In this document: piece after piece, positions 1-8,710 of the stretch
Numbering within the stretch: position 1 is the first letter of the stretch
Layout of the letters: each line of letters opens with the position of its first letter
Source of the DNA: Sorangium cellulosum So ce56
GTDB taxonomy: Bacteria; Myxococcota_A; Polyangia; Polyangiales; Polyangiaceae
Length of the DNA stretch: 64,000 nt
Reading direction: 5' to 3'
Assembly (NCBI RefSeq): GCF_000067165.1
Contig: NC_010162.1
Coordinates: forward strand, 6,889,001 to 6,953,000
Notes under the pieces: generated by a model
Told to the model about the DNA's origin: nothing
What the model saw: only the letters and a program-made list of their open reading frames with translations
Database searches by the model: none
Translations under genes and position numbers: made by a program

Positions 1-680
1 ACCCGGGCGGCGCCGCTTGCTGCACGGAACTCGGCGCCAAAGAGGGGACCACCGAGGAGCAGGCCGAGACGGAAGCGCTCGTCGAGGCGGGTGTGCGCCC
101 CGATCTGCGCGCCGACGCCGCCGCCCACCGGAGGCGTGAAGAGCACGAGCCCTCCCGCGCGCACGTGAAAACGGGGCGGCTCCCGGGAGAAGCGGAGCAC
201 CTCGGGGGCGGGCGGCTGGGCCTCGACGCCGAGCACATCCCGAGCGGGCGCCTGGCCCGAGCCCAGCTCGAGGAGGCTTGCGCGCAGGAGATCGACGGCG
301 CGCACGGCGAGGAGCATCGGGCCATCGCTGGAGGGATCGATGAGGAGCTTTCGCGTGGTCGTCTTGCCGGTCACGCGATCCACGATGCACACCTCGGCCG
401 CCGTGCCGCTCCCGTCGCGCCGCAGCGCAACAGCCGCAAAGGCCTCGCTCTCCTGCGCCTCTCGCTCGAGCTCCTCGGCCCCGGGCGATCGCGCGGCGCT
501 CCCGAGCACGATGACCTCGAAGGACTGCAGCTCCAGCTCGGCGGAGAGCCGTCCGAAGGCCTCGAAGAGCGTGGCATCGCGCGGGTCCGGTCGGACGACG
601 AGCACGCGCTGCGCCCACGCCGGTCGAGGGCAGACGAGCAGCAGGAGCAGTACGAGGAGCGTTCGCGCCCGCCGGACCAT
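1..680 (-). CDS. Secreted protein of unknown function (3' end cut by window)
   Basis: Third gene of the sigma/FecR operon; its ATG lies 3 bp after the FecR stop, so translation is probably coupled. The start MVRRARTLLVLLLLLVCPRP is a clear Sec signal peptide with likely cleavage after AWA. The next 110 residues alternate strands and helices (VLVVRPD, FEVIVLGSAAR) and resemble N-terminal domains found in front of myxobacterial outer-membrane or periplasmic proteins. Near the cut the sequence reads GGLVLFTPPVGGGVGAQIG, which looks like the start of a beta-barrel. About 226 codons are visible and the stop lies outside the window. I do not recognise a named family. A secreted or outer-membrane partner of the sigma/FecR pair is inference from position. 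Confidence 0.75.
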   Translation of the reverse strand, partial: MVRRARTLLVLLLLLVCPRPAWAQRVLVVRPDPRDATLFEAFGRLSAELELQSFEVIVLGSAARSPGAEELEREAQESEAFAAVALRRDGSGTAAEVCIVDRVTGKTTTRKLLIDPSSDGPMLLAVRAVDLLRASLLELGSGQAPARDVLGVEAQPPAPEVLRFSREPPRFHVRAGGLVLFTPPVGGGVGAQIGAHTRLDERFRLGLLLGGPLFGAEFRAASGAAR

Positions 681-683
681 GGA

Positions 684-1961
684 TCAGGGCTGAGCGGCGA
701 GCTGTCGAGCCGTCTTGGCGTGGACCCCGCTCGGATAGAGGCGCAGGTATTCTTGCGCCACCACGCGCGCGGCGGCCGGTCCTTCGAGGCTCTGGACCGC
801 GCGCATCTTCCCCGCGAGCGCTTCGGCGGCGAAGGCGCCGCCCGGCGCCTCGCGAAGGGCCGTCTCGTACCAGGTCCTGGCGCGCGCGGCGGCGCCGCGG
901 CTCTCGTGGAGGCGCCCGAGCAAGAAGGCCGCGCGGCTCCCCGCGGTCGATGCGTAGCGCGCGCGCAGGGCGAGCAGGGCCTGCTCGGCGAGCTCGTTCT
1001 GCCCCACGTAGCGAGCGGCGTCGGCCAGGGCGTTCAAGTCGGCGGCATCGCAGGAGGTGAGGCAGCTCTGCGTGCCCCGCGCCGCGGCCTCCTGGACGAC
1101 GCGCCGGAACTCGCCCTGGGAAACGAGCTTGCTCCAGGGCGGTCTGGTGCTCGGCGGGGCGACCAGGGGCGCGGGGGGTTCAGCGGAGCTCGGCGCCGGG
1201 GGAGCAGCGGGCTCCGGCGGCGGTGCCGCGACCTCGGCGAGCTGTCCCTGCGCCGCGGGAGGCGCGGGCTCGGGGCCTTGCGCCGCCGTGTCGGGGCCTT
1301 GCGCCGCCGTGTCGCTGACGTGCAGGGTCCTCGCCTGAGCGTCCCCCACGAAGCGCTGCCCCGCGCGCACGCTCACGGCGCCAGAGCCGGCGTAGCCCTC
1401 CACCTCGACCGCCCCCTCGCGCAGGATCACCTCGAGCCGCTCGCGGTCAGCGTCCCAGAGGAGCTCGAAGCGCGTGCCCACCACGCGGACCACGAAGGGA
1501 CCCGCGACGAAGCGCCACTCGCTGTGCCCGGTGTGCGTGACCTCGGCTTCGACCCGGCCGCGCTCGACCGAGATGCGGGCGCCACGCTCGTTGTTGGTCT
1601 CGTCGATACGAAGCCGCGTCCCTGACGCGGCCCGGATCCGCGTCTGATCGGAGAAGGTGATGGCGGCCGGGTGATCGACGGGTACGCGCACATAGCCGCT
1701 CTCGTTCACCGCGCCCTCGACGACGTAATCGAGACCTCGCTCCGTTCGCCAGAAGAAGAAAACGACCATCAGCACGCTCGCGGCGAGGGCGAGCGGAGCC
1801 ACCCAGCGAACGACCACCCGCGCCTTGCTCGCGCGCGCCTGCGCCTCGTCGACGCGGCGCAGGAAGGCGGCGCGCGCCTCGCGGCGCTCCGGCTCGCTCA
1901 GCTGAGCGGCTCTCTGCAGGAGGGCCGCGACGGGATCGAGCTGTCGTTCGGGTTCGCTCAT
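684..1961 (-). CDS. FecR-domain membrane protein with C-terminal TPR-like region
   Basis: Probable anti-sigma or signal-transducing partner of the upstream sigma factor. From the ATG at 1961 the protein has 425 residues: a charged cytoplasmic segment (1-47), one membrane helix (VAPLALAASVLMVVFFFW), a FecR-type periplasmic domain at about 75-215 (ITFSDQTRIRAASGTRLRI, VRVVGTRFELLW), a Pro/Ala-rich linker with a duplicated DTAAQGP unit, and a helical TPR-like tail (LAEQALLALRARYAS, ARTWYETALREAP). This ATG overlaps the sigma stop as ATGA. A TTG two codons earlier is possible but has weaker support. FecR family members usually carry signals between the envelope and an ECF sigma factor; here no TonB receptor is adjacent, so the signal is unknown. 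Confidence 0.85.
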   Translation of the reverse strand: MSEPERQLDPVAALLQRAAQLSEPERREARAAFLRRVDEAQARASKARVVVRWVAPLALAASVLMVVFFFWRTERGLDYVVEGAVNESGYVRVPVDHPAAITFSDQTRIRAASGTRLRIDETNNERGARISVERGRVEAEVTHTGHSEWRFVAGPFVVRVVGTRFELLWDADRERLEVILREGAVEVEGYAGSGAVSVRAGQRFVGDAQARTLHVSDTAAQGPDTAAQGPEPAPPAAQGQLAEVAAPPPEPAAPPAPSSAEPPAPLVAPPSTRPPWSKLVSQGEFRRVVQEAAARGTQSCLTSCDAADLNALADAARYVGQNELAEQALLALRARYASTAGSRAAFLLGRLHESRGAAARARTWYETALREAPGGAFAAEALAGKMRAVQSLEGPAAARVVAQEYLRLYPSGVHAKTARQLAAQP

Positions 1962-2593
1962 GGCCAAAGTCCTTCACACCGGGACAGGAACTCCTGGAGG
2001 GCTGGCTCGCGCGCCTTGAGCAAGAACGCGCGCGCGCTCTCGAGCTCACGGCGCACCGTCGACTCGGACACGCCGAGCGCCGCGGCCGTCTCGAGCATTT
2101 CGAGGCCTTGCACGTGGCGCAGCACGAAGGCCATGCGCCGGCGCGTGCTCAGCCTGTCGAGCGCACGGTGGAGGGCGCTGAGCACCTCGCGATGCTCGAA
2201 GTCGACGCGCTCGAGGGCGCGCTCGGGGAGCTCTCCGCTCGGGGAAAGGCCCACCCAGCGGCGTATCTTGCGCTTCCGGATCTCGAGCGCTGCCTGCCGC
2301 GCCGCCATCGACGCAAGATAGCCACGGAGGGCCCCCCCGTCCTGGATGCGCGCGGCCCCCTGGATCAGGCCGAGAAAGACCTCCTGGACCAGATCTTCGA
2401 GGCTCGTATCGGGACCGAGGGCGCCATACAGCACACCTCGCACGAGACCCGAGTACCTGTCCCAGATGACGGCGAGGGCCTCTCGCTCTCCAGCGGCGGC
2501 GCCAGCGACCAAGCTCGCGTCCGACCGCCTGTCGGCGGGGAAGCGGGCCAAGGTGGGTCCGGGCGGCGGGGCGGAGCGCGTGGGTTGAGCCAC
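1958..2593 (-). CDS. RNA polymerase sigma-70 family factor, ECF type
   Basis: A 211-residue sigma factor. Region 2 shows LVRGVLYGALG followed by the classic DLVQEVFLGLI helix (about residues 65-80). Region 4 near 150-200 has LSTRRRMAFVLRHVQGLEML followed by the helix-turn-helix AAALGVSESTVRRELESARA. The start is GTG, 4 nt downstream of AGGAGAG. The gene leads a tight operon with the FecR-domain gene (ATGA overlap) and a secreted protein. In this family the FecR-like partner usually holds or activates the sigma factor, and autoregulation of the operon is common, but no -35/-10 pair could be assigned with confidence in the 136 bp before the divergent pectate lyase gene. Confidence 0.9.
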   Translation of the reverse strand: MAQPTRSAPPPGPTLARFPADRRSDASLVAGAAAGEREALAVIWDRYSGLVRGVLYGALGPDTSLEDLVQEVFLGLIQGAARIQDGGALRGYLASMAARQAALEIRKRKIRRWVGLSPSGELPERALERVDFEHREVLSALHRALDRLSTRRRMAFVLRHVQGLEMLETAAALGVSESTVRRELESARAFLLKAREPALQEFLSRCEGLWP

Positions 2594-2729
2594 TCTCTCC
2601 TAGTTACTTGGGGGCATCCCGAGCCTCCAGAAAAATTCGCCCGCCGTAAGGACGCTGGATCGGAGCTGGCGACTCGGAGCATTTGGGTTGCGCTCCCGGG
2701 CGTCGCCCCCCAGCTTTGCCCTGTTCGCC

Positions 2730-4463
2730 ATGCGCCTCTCCTGCCGCACCTGGCTCCTCCGAGTCGCCGCGCTCTCGGCCTTGTCCTGGGGGCTCTCCTG
2801 CGAGGATCAGCTCATCCAGACGGCCGCCCGACCCCCGGGGAACGCGGGTGTCGGCGGCAGCTCTCCTACCCTCCCGGAGCTCGCCTGCGACGGCGAGCCG
2901 CCCGCAGCGGAGCTCCCTCCGGGGGCCGCCTTCGGAGAGGGAGAGGAGCTCGCGAGTTCGCCGCTCGTCAGCGCGAGCTACGGGGCGCTGGAGGGTCCCG
3001 GTCTCGCCATCACGGGGCGCGATACCTTCCGCGTCTACGTCAACGGGGATCTCATCGCCGCGAGCGAGTCGGCGCGCGCTCCGATCTTCGTGCCCCTCTC
3101 CTTGCTTCCAGGAGAGAACGTGATCGCCGTGAGCGTTCACGCCGCAGCGGGGACCCCGGCGGCGCTCGTCCACCTCGACGAGCTCGAGCGCAGCCATGGG
3201 AGCGGCAGCGACTGGAAGCTGAGCACCGCGCCGGAAGGAGACTGGACCGCGCCCGGCTACGACGACAGCGGCTGGACGGCGGCGCGCGAGCTGGGGAGCG
3301 CTGGAGATCTGCCGGGCTGCGATCCCGAGGCGGCCTTCCCCGCGAGCACGGAGGCTCGCTGGATCGGGCCCGCGCCGGGGACGCGGGGGCCCATCGCCCT
3401 CCGCAAGGTGATACGGGTCGAGGCGATCGGCTTTGGCGAGGGCACCACGGGGGGCGCGGGGGCGACGCCCGTGCTCGTCTCGAGCTGGACCGAGCTCGAG
3501 AGCCTCGCCCGCTCGGACGAGCCGGCCGTGATCTTGCTCGCCGAAGGCCTCTACGACTTCCGCCGCACGGGATCGGAGGTCCAGGACATCGAGGTCTGCC
3601 CCAGCACCTGCTCGGAGGAGCCCGAAAAGACGTTCTATGAGGTCCTCACCGGGGATGCGACCTGCGAGCGTCCGCTCGTCGGGGCGACGCGGAACCATCG
3701 CGTCCTCCAGTTCGGCTCCAACAAGACCCTCGTCGGGCTCGGCCGCGGCGCGGCGCTGCCAGGCATGAACATGGATCTCAACCAGAGCGAGAACGTGATC
3801 ATCCGCAACCTCGCCCTCTACGATCTGAACTCGAACGTGCACGAGGCGGGCGATGCGTTCACGCTGACGCAAGCCTCCCGGGTCTGGATCGATCACACGA
3901 CCGTCCAACGGATCAGCGACGCCTTCGCCGACGTCCACGCGGGCACGAGCGGGGTCACCTTCTCCTACGGCCACTTCGATGGCAGCAACGAGGCCGAGTG
4001 CGGCGGCCGCGAGCGCTGGGCCTGCACGATCACCGACGCCGAGGTGACGATTCACCACTGTCGCTTCGATGAAGTGAGGACGCGCGCCCCCCTCGCCACC
4101 GGATCCCGAGCGCGCGCCCACCTCTTCAACAATGTGTTCTCGAACATCTCGGACTGGGCGGTCGGCGCCGCCTGCGCGGGGCAGGTGCTGCTCGAGGCGA
4201 GCGTGTTCGAGAACGCCGAGGCAGCGACGCGGCGCTCGGACTGCAGCGACGGGACGGGCCGGGGACTCCTCCTGGCCGTCCCTGGCTCGAACCTCTACCG
4301 CGACGAGAGCGGCGTTCACCTGGGCGGAGACGGGGAGCCAGCGGATGACGTCTTCGAGCCCCCTTACGACTACACGCCCGAGCGGGCGAGCGACGCGTTG
4401 CCCCAGGTGATCTCTCGCTCCGGCGCCGGAGGGCCCTGGGCGCTGCCGCTCGCGCGCGAGTAG
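2730..4463 (+). CDS. Pectate lyase, polysaccharide lyase family 1, lipoprotein
   Basis: Predicted to cleave polygalacturonate by beta-elimination outside the cell. The 577-residue product starts MRLSCRTWLLRVAALSALSW and reaches a Cys in the context GLSC, a slightly unusual lipobox. Residues 60-230 form a sandwich-like segment (FRVYVNGDLIAASES, GENVIAVSVHA, WKLSTAPEGDW) like the Gal-binding ancillary domains of glycan enzymes. From about 235 there is a right-handed parallel beta helix with the PL1 signatures NKTLVGLGRGA, SENVIIRNLALYDLN and VWIDHTTVQ, the last being the family's WIDH motif, followed by DAFADVHAGTSGVTFSYGHF. Several paired Cys in the barrel suggest disulfides and export. It is divergent from the sigma operon; whether that sigma controls it is untested. 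Confidence 0.88.
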   Translation: MRLSCRTWLLRVAALSALSWGLSCEDQLIQTAARPPGNAGVGGSSPTLPELACDGEPPAAELPPGAAFGEGEELASSPLVSASYGALEGPGLAITGRDTFRVYVNGDLIAASESARAPIFVPLSLLPGENVIAVSVHAAAGTPAALVHLDELERSHGSGSDWKLSTAPEGDWTAPGYDDSGWTAARELGSAGDLPGCDPEAAFPASTEARWIGPAPGTRGPIALRKVIRVEAIGFGEGTTGGAGATPVLVSSWTELESLARSDEPAVILLAEGLYDFRRTGSEVQDIEVCPSTCSEEPEKTFYEVLTGDATCERPLVGATRNHRVLQFGSNKTLVGLGRGAALPGMNMDLNQSENVIIRNLALYDLNSNVHEAGDAFTLTQASRVWIDHTTVQRISDAFADVHAGTSGVTFSYGHFDGSNEAECGGRERWACTITDAEVTIHHCRFDEVRTRAPLATGSRARAHLFNNVFSNISDWAVGAACAGQVLLEASVFENAEAATRRSDCSDGTGRGLLLAVPGSNLYRDESGVHLGGDGEPADDVFEPPYDYTPERASDALPQVISRSGAGGPWALPLARE

Positions 4464-4918
4464 TCGGTGTGCACGTGGCGTGCGACTCGACCTGCGCGTC
4501 GTCGGCGGTGGCCACGCAGCCGGGGGCCGCGACGGGGAGGGCGAGGGCGAAGGGCGAGACGCTGCGGAAGAGGGCGATGTGGTTCATGGTTGCTCCCAGG
4601 GCTTTCTTTCAGGTGTCGAGCGCGTGCGAGCGGCGCCGGGGTGGCCTTCACCCCGCCGCTTCCGCGCCTCACTCCGTCATCCGGAAGGCGGGAGGAAAAC
4701 CCGACAGAGGATCGATCGCGATCTGCACCAGGGCGGGACAGCGAAGCCGGCGGCCCGAAGGTGGACGCCGGTGGGGTCGTGTCCCCTGGAGCGCGGAGCC
4801 GATGAAGCGCCCGCGGGGGCAGCTCGAGGCGCCGGGTTGCGGTAAGGTCGTGGGCCGGGCGCGGGCACGGCGGCGCTCGCGGTTGAGCCCGCCCTGTCGC
4901 TCCGGCAAGAACCCCCCC
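4464..4918. other. Intergenic region with a possible decayed lipoprotein start
   Basis: No intact gene. On the minus strand an ATG at 4587 follows GGGAGC by 5 nt and opens a signal-peptide-like stretch (MNHIALFRSVSPFALALPVA, then APGC). The frame then runs antisense into the end of the pectate lyase gene, where it loses protein character. It looks like the 5' remnant of a lipoprotein gene. The rest of the interval shows nothing recognisable. Confidence 0.35.
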
Positions 4919-5893
4919 ATGGCCGATTTGAACGATCCCGCGCGCCTCGCCGAGCTGCACCACGTGCTGCTGCGCGACGACGCGGACGCCATCCTGGACG
5001 CCTGCGTCGAGCGGGCGACCGAGCTCGCCCGGGCGCCGATGGCGCTCGTGAGCCTGGTGGTCCGACACATCCAGCTGTTCCGCGCGCACCGCGGCCTGCC
5101 GCCCGACCTGGGCGTCAGCTGCGCGACGTCACGGAGCAGCTCGTTCTGCCAGCTCGTGGTGCGCCACGAGGAGCCGCTCGTGGTCGAGGACGCCGTGCGC
5201 GACGAGCGCGTGCCCAAGGAGCTGGTGGAGCGTTATGGCATCCGCGCGTACGCGGGTGTGCCGGTGCGGGTGCGCCGGCATGTGGTCGGTTCGCTCTGCG
5301 TGATCGACCTCGTCCCGCGCACGTTCGAGCCCGGCGTCATCGAGGGCCTCCATCGGCTCGCCGCCGAGGCCGGCGCGCGGATCGAGGCGCTGGAGAGCGA
5401 CACGCCGCCGCCGAGCCGCACCGCGAGGGAGCGCCTCGCCCGGTTCGGGCAGACCGCGCGTGCGCTGGAGCGCGCGCTCATGGCCATCGCTCCCGTGATC
5501 GCCGAGGCGCAGCGCGCGGCGGCGACGCTGCCGGAGGCGCCGCAGCTCGCGCCGAGCACGGGCGATCTCCGCGCGGCGGTCGACTGCTACCGGGACATGT
5601 TCGCGATCGCGGCCGAGCTGGCCGACGACGCCATGGCCCTCTCGCGCTCCGCTCCGGCCGAGGCGGCGTCCGAGCTCGCCCAGGCGACGCGGTCCCTCAC
5701 GCGGGACATGGTCGAGATCAGCCCGCTCGTCCGGCTCGCCGAGAGCGTGCTCGGAGGCACGCTCGACGAGGGCGCCGCCGCGAGGGCAGCGCACGTCGTG
5801 CGGGACGCGTTCGCGGCGCACGAGACAGCGACCGCCGCGGTGCGCCGGATCATCACCACCGTCGAGCGCGCGCCGACAGGGGAGGCGTGGTGA
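4919..5893 (+). CDS. GAF-domain protein with helical C-terminal region
   Basis: A 324-residue cytoplasmic protein. Residues 1-165 form a GAF domain of the kind found before sensor kinases: RDDADAILDACVERATELAR, then SSSFCQLVVRHEEPLVVEDA with the typical small-ligand pocket wording, and YAGVPVRVRRHVVGSLCVID. Residues 175-324 are almost entirely Ala/Arg-rich helix (RFGQTARALERALMAIAPVI, MALSRSAPAEAASELAQATR) and could be a four-helix dimerisation or histidine-phosphotransfer-like bundle, but I see no kinase ATPase motifs. The ATG at 4919 was chosen because the domain begins right after it. The TGA overlaps the start of the next small gene (GTGA), so the two are probably co-translated. Ligand and partner are unknown. 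Confidence 0.82.
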   Translation: MADLNDPARLAELHHVLLRDDADAILDACVERATELARAPMALVSLVVRHIQLFRAHRGLPPDLGVSCATSRSSSFCQLVVRHEEPLVVEDAVRDERVPKELVERYGIRAYAGVPVRVRRHVVGSLCVIDLVPRTFEPGVIEGLHRLAAEAGARIEALESDTPPPSRTARERLARFGQTARALERALMAIAPVIAEAQRAAATLPEAPQLAPSTGDLRAAVDCYRDMFAIAAELADDAMALSRSAPAEAASELAQATRSLTRDMVEISPLVRLAESVLGGTLDEGAAARAAHVVRDAFAAHETATAAVRRIITTVERAPTGEAW

Positions 5894-6087
5894 AAGGCCG
5901 AGCGTACCAGCTGCTCCGCTCCTGTCTCGGCGACAAGGACCCTCCGAACGCGCGCGACGCGTTCATCTATGCGCGGGTCATCATGCGCGCGCGCGTCGTG
6001 CCCGAGGAGATCACGCCGACGCTCGACGACCCCGCCATCGAGCGCCGGCTGGAGAGCGCGCTGCAAGACATCGTCCGCCGCGCGTAG
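5890..6087 (+). CDS. Small conserved-looking protein of unknown function
   Basis: A 65- or 66-residue soluble protein (GTG at 5890, or GTG at 5887). The 5890 start overlaps the GAF gene stop as GTGA and lies just downstream of GGGGAGGC, which argues for coupled translation. It reads VKGRAYQLLRSCLGDKDPPN, then ARDAFIYARVIMRARVVPEE, and ends in a short amphipathic helix (RRLESALQDIVRRA). No family is recognised. The tight overlap suggests that it works with the GAF protein, for example as a small regulator or adaptor; this is inference only. Confidence 0.65.
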   Translation: MKGRAYQLLRSCLGDKDPPNARDAFIYARVIMRARVVPEEITPTLDDPAIERRLESALQDIVRRA

Positions 6088-6088
6088 G

Positions 6089-6107
6089 GAGGGGCCGCCG
6101 GCCCCTC
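6089..6107. terminator. GC-rich hairpin after the GAF operon
   Basis: GAGGGGCC and GGCCCCTC form a perfect 8-bp stem with a GCC loop directly after the stop at 6087. There is no T-tract, so it may be a weak or factor-assisted terminator. Confidence 0.45.
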
Positions 6108-6153
6108 GCGCCGTCAAGCTCCGAGAGAGACGCCCACGGGTGGAGTGAAGGGT

Positions 6154-6169
6154 GATCCCGCGCGGGATC
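6154..6169. promoter_or_regulatory. Perfect 16-bp palindrome upstream of the cellulase gene
   Basis: GATCCCGCGCGGGATC is fully self-complementary and lies 190 bp before the cellulase start. It may be an operator, but it contains CG-rich sequence that arises easily in this genome. Confidence 0.3.
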
Positions 6170-6358
6170 GCGCGGATCGCGAATCGCGCGGGTCGCGCGT
6201 CCAGGAGAGTGCAGGCCTCGGCGGCTCTCCCACTTTCACCTTCACCCATCGCGCCACGCCTGCTATGCAGCGGGTTGCCTTCTTTGCCGATGTCCTTGCT
6301 TGACGCCCGCGATAGAGGCCGGGCGCGCCGTGCGAGGCGCCTTCCTTGGAGAATTACG

Positions 6359-8056
6359 ATGATCCATGACTTGACCCCCGGACTGTTCACCGGGCCGAAG
6401 TGGACGCGCGGCCTTCTGCAGCTCGCCCTGCCGGCGATGGTGCTGCTCGCGTGCGGAGGCCCGTCGGAAGACTCGGCATCAGGCGGCGGCAACGCATCGA
6501 GCGTGGCGTCGGCGTCGACTTCCTCGAGCGGCGGTGTCGACACGACGGCGTCGGCCTCCTCGGGCGGCAACGGCGGCTCGGGCGGCAACGGCGGCTCAGG
6601 CGGCAACGGTGGCTCGGGCGGCAATGGCGGCTCGGGCGGCAATGGCGGCTCGGGCGGCAACGGCGGCTCGGGCGGCAATGGCGGCTCGGGCGGCAACGGC
6701 GGCAATGGCGGCTCGGGCGGCAATGGCGGCTCGGGCGGCAACGGCGGCTCAGGCGGCAACGGCGGCGACGATGCGTCGACCGTGGCCTCCTCGTCGGCCT
6801 CCTCGGGCGGCACGGGCGGCGCCGGCGGCGACGATGCGTCGACCGTGGCCTCCTCGTCGGCCGCCGCGGGCGGCGCCGGCACGTCGACGTCGACGGTGAC
6901 GTCCTCGTCAGCCTCCTCGAGCGGCGCCGGTGGCACGGGCGGCGGCGATGCCTCGACGTCCACCGTGGCCTCCTCCGGCAGCGGCGGCGCGGGTGGCGGC
7001 GATGCCTCGACGTCGGCCGTAGCGTCCTCGTCGGCCTCCTCGGGCGGCGCCGGCGGCATGGGCGGCGGCGACGCCTCGACGTCGAGCGTGACAACCACCT
7101 CGAGCGGCACGAGCTCGACCACCTCGACCGGCACGGGCCCCCTCGCGAGGACGCCGGTGGAGCGGCACGGCCGCCTGAGGGTGATGGGCAACCGCGTCGT
7201 CGACGAGCACGGCGAAGAGCTCCAGCTCAAGGGCATGAGCATGTTCTGGAGCGTCTGGGAGGGAGAGAAGTTCTACAACGCTTCCGCCGTCGACACGCTC
7301 GTGAACGACTGGGATGCGACCGTCGTCCGCGCCGCGATGACCGCCAACATATCGGGGCTCGGCTACGTCAACAACCCGGACGCGGAGAAGCGGAAGGTCA
7401 AGGCGATCGTCGACGCCGCCATCGCCAGAGGCATCTACGTGCTCATCGACTGGCACGATCACGACGCGGTCCAGCCCCGGAACAAGGAGGCCGCGAAGCG
7501 CTTCTTCCGGGAGATGGCGACGGAGTACGGCGACGAGCCCGCCGTGATCTTCGAGGTGTTCAACGAGCCCGACACCGAGACCTGGGCGCAGGTGAAGGCG
7601 TATGCCGAGGAGGTGATCCGTGAGATCCGCGGCGCCGGCTCCGACAACCTCGTCATCGTCGGGTCGCCGACCTGGTCGCAGGACGTGGACGTCGCCGCCG
7701 ACAACCCGATCACGAGCTACGACAACATCGCCTACACGCTCCACTTCTATGCGGCGACGCACAAGGATGGGCTGCGCGCCAAGGCGACGACCGCGATGAC
7801 CAAGGGCCTCGCGCTGTTCGTCACCGAGTGGGGCACCTGCGCTAGCACCGGGGACGGCGCGCTGGATCTCGCCGAGGCGCAGCGGTGGCTCGACTTCATG
7901 GCCAGCAACAGCATCAGCTGGCTCAACTGGTCCATCGTCGACAAGGCCGAGTCCTGCGCGGCGCTCAGGCCCGGAGCGAGCGCCGGCGGCCCGTGGTCGG
8001 ATGGCCAGCTGACCGAGTCGGGGCGGTGGGTGAAGCAGAAGATCCAGGCGCCTTGA
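6359..8056 (+). CDS. GH5 endoglucanase (cellulase), lipoprotein with Gly-rich linker
   Basis: Predicted to hydrolyse beta-1,4-glucan at the cell surface. The 565-residue protein has a lipoprotein signal ending LPAMVLLAC, then about 240 residues of GGNGGS repeats and Ser/Thr/Ala-rich linker, and from about residue 262 a glycoside hydrolase family 5 barrel. Landmarks are GRLRVMGNRVVDEHGEELQL, MSMFWSVWEGEKFYN, IARGIYVLIDWHDHD, the acid/base Glu in IFEVFNEPD, LHFYAATH, and the nucleophile Glu in LFVTEWGTC; SWLNWSIVDK closes the barrel. Subfamily GH5_2 is likely. The ATG at 6359 is supported by GGAG 8 nt upstream. The long flexible spacer suggests that the enzyme is held away from the membrane. 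Confidence 0.92.
   Translation: MIHDLTPGLFTGPKWTRGLLQLALPAMVLLACGGPSEDSASGGGNASSVASASTSSSGGVDTTASASSGGNGGSGGNGGSGGNGGSGGNGGSGGNGGSGGNGGSGGNGGSGGNGGNGGSGGNGGSGGNGGSGGNGGDDASTVASSSASSGGTGGAGGDDASTVASSSAAAGGAGTSTSTVTSSSASSSGAGGTGGGDASTSTVASSGSGGAGGGDASTSAVASSSASSGGAGGMGGGDASTSSVTTTSSGTSSTTSTGTGPLARTPVERHGRLRVMGNRVVDEHGEELQLKGMSMFWSVWEGEKFYNASAVDTLVNDWDATVVRAAMTANISGLGYVNNPDAEKRKVKAIVDAAIARGIYVLIDWHDHDAVQPRNKEAAKRFFREMATEYGDEPAVIFEVFNEPDTETWAQVKAYAEEVIREIRGAGSDNLVIVGSPTWSQDVDVAADNPITSYDNIAYTLHFYAATHKDGLRAKATTAMTKGLALFVTEWGTCASTGDGALDLAEAQRWLDFMASNSISWLNWSIVDKAESCAALRPGASAGGPWSDGQLTESGRWVKQKIQAP
6563..6766 (+). repeat. 18-bp tandem repeat encoding GGNGGS
   Basis: About eleven near-identical units of ggcggcaacggcggctcg, differing mainly by c/t at the Asn codon and with one shortened copy, encode the cellulase linker. 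Copy number is likely to vary by slippage. Confidence 0.9.
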
Positions 8057-8710
8057 CGCGGGAAGCCCGCCGAGGGGCGCCGTCGAGGACGGGGGCGCTC
8101 CGCCCGGGCCGGTCGCGCGGCGCCACGTCGCCTCGGGCGCGGACAGCGAAGCTCCCGCGGCGCGCTTTCCGTTCCTTCGAGGCCTCCTCGAAGACCAGAG
8201 TCTAGCCCTCTCGCCTTCGCCTCGTTCACCAGGCGATCCGCGCTCGATCGGCTCACTCCCGCGCTTCCTCATCGACGACATTGCCCGAACTCGGTGGATG
8301 AGTCAGGGTTTCGGCGACGCACACGGCCGCGCCTGCTCGGCGTGGTGACGGCGTGATGAAGGGATATGTCCTGTCCCTTCATCCCACTTCGTCCGGTCCT
8401 CGACAGAGGTCGTCTTCTCCCTCGAATCCCCCGCGCGAGCCGATGCGCTCGCGACACGGGGAGACGCCCGGCCGAGACGAGACAGGACGAGACGTCGATG
8501 CGCGCCCTGGACACGCGCTGTCTTTCTGAAGATCGGATGGCTTGAAGAGACTCGAACGATGCCGGGCGGAACCCCGTCGAGCGTCGGCGCTCGCGACATC
8601 CGCTCATCGCAGGACGGACGAACACGCAGGCGACCCGCGGTGTCCCGCGAGGACGCTGGCTCGCTCCGCCTGTCATTCACTCGCGCAGCAGCGAAGGAGG
8701 CTTCCTCGTG
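8057..8710. other. 650-bp intergenic region with one hairpin
   Basis: No credible coding sequence. The minus-strand open frames here lack domains and have Arg/Ser-rich shadow composition. The only structure seen is a perfect 10-bp inverted repeat, GATGAAGGGA (8355-8364) with TCCCTTCATC (8374-8383), 9-nt loop, between the cellulase and peroxidase genes. It could be a terminator or an operator. Confidence 0.5.

Noticed and set aside
8269..8680. Two minus-strand open frames of 125-135 codons
   Set aside because: No ribosome sites, domains or signal peptides; Arg/Ser-rich shadow composition.
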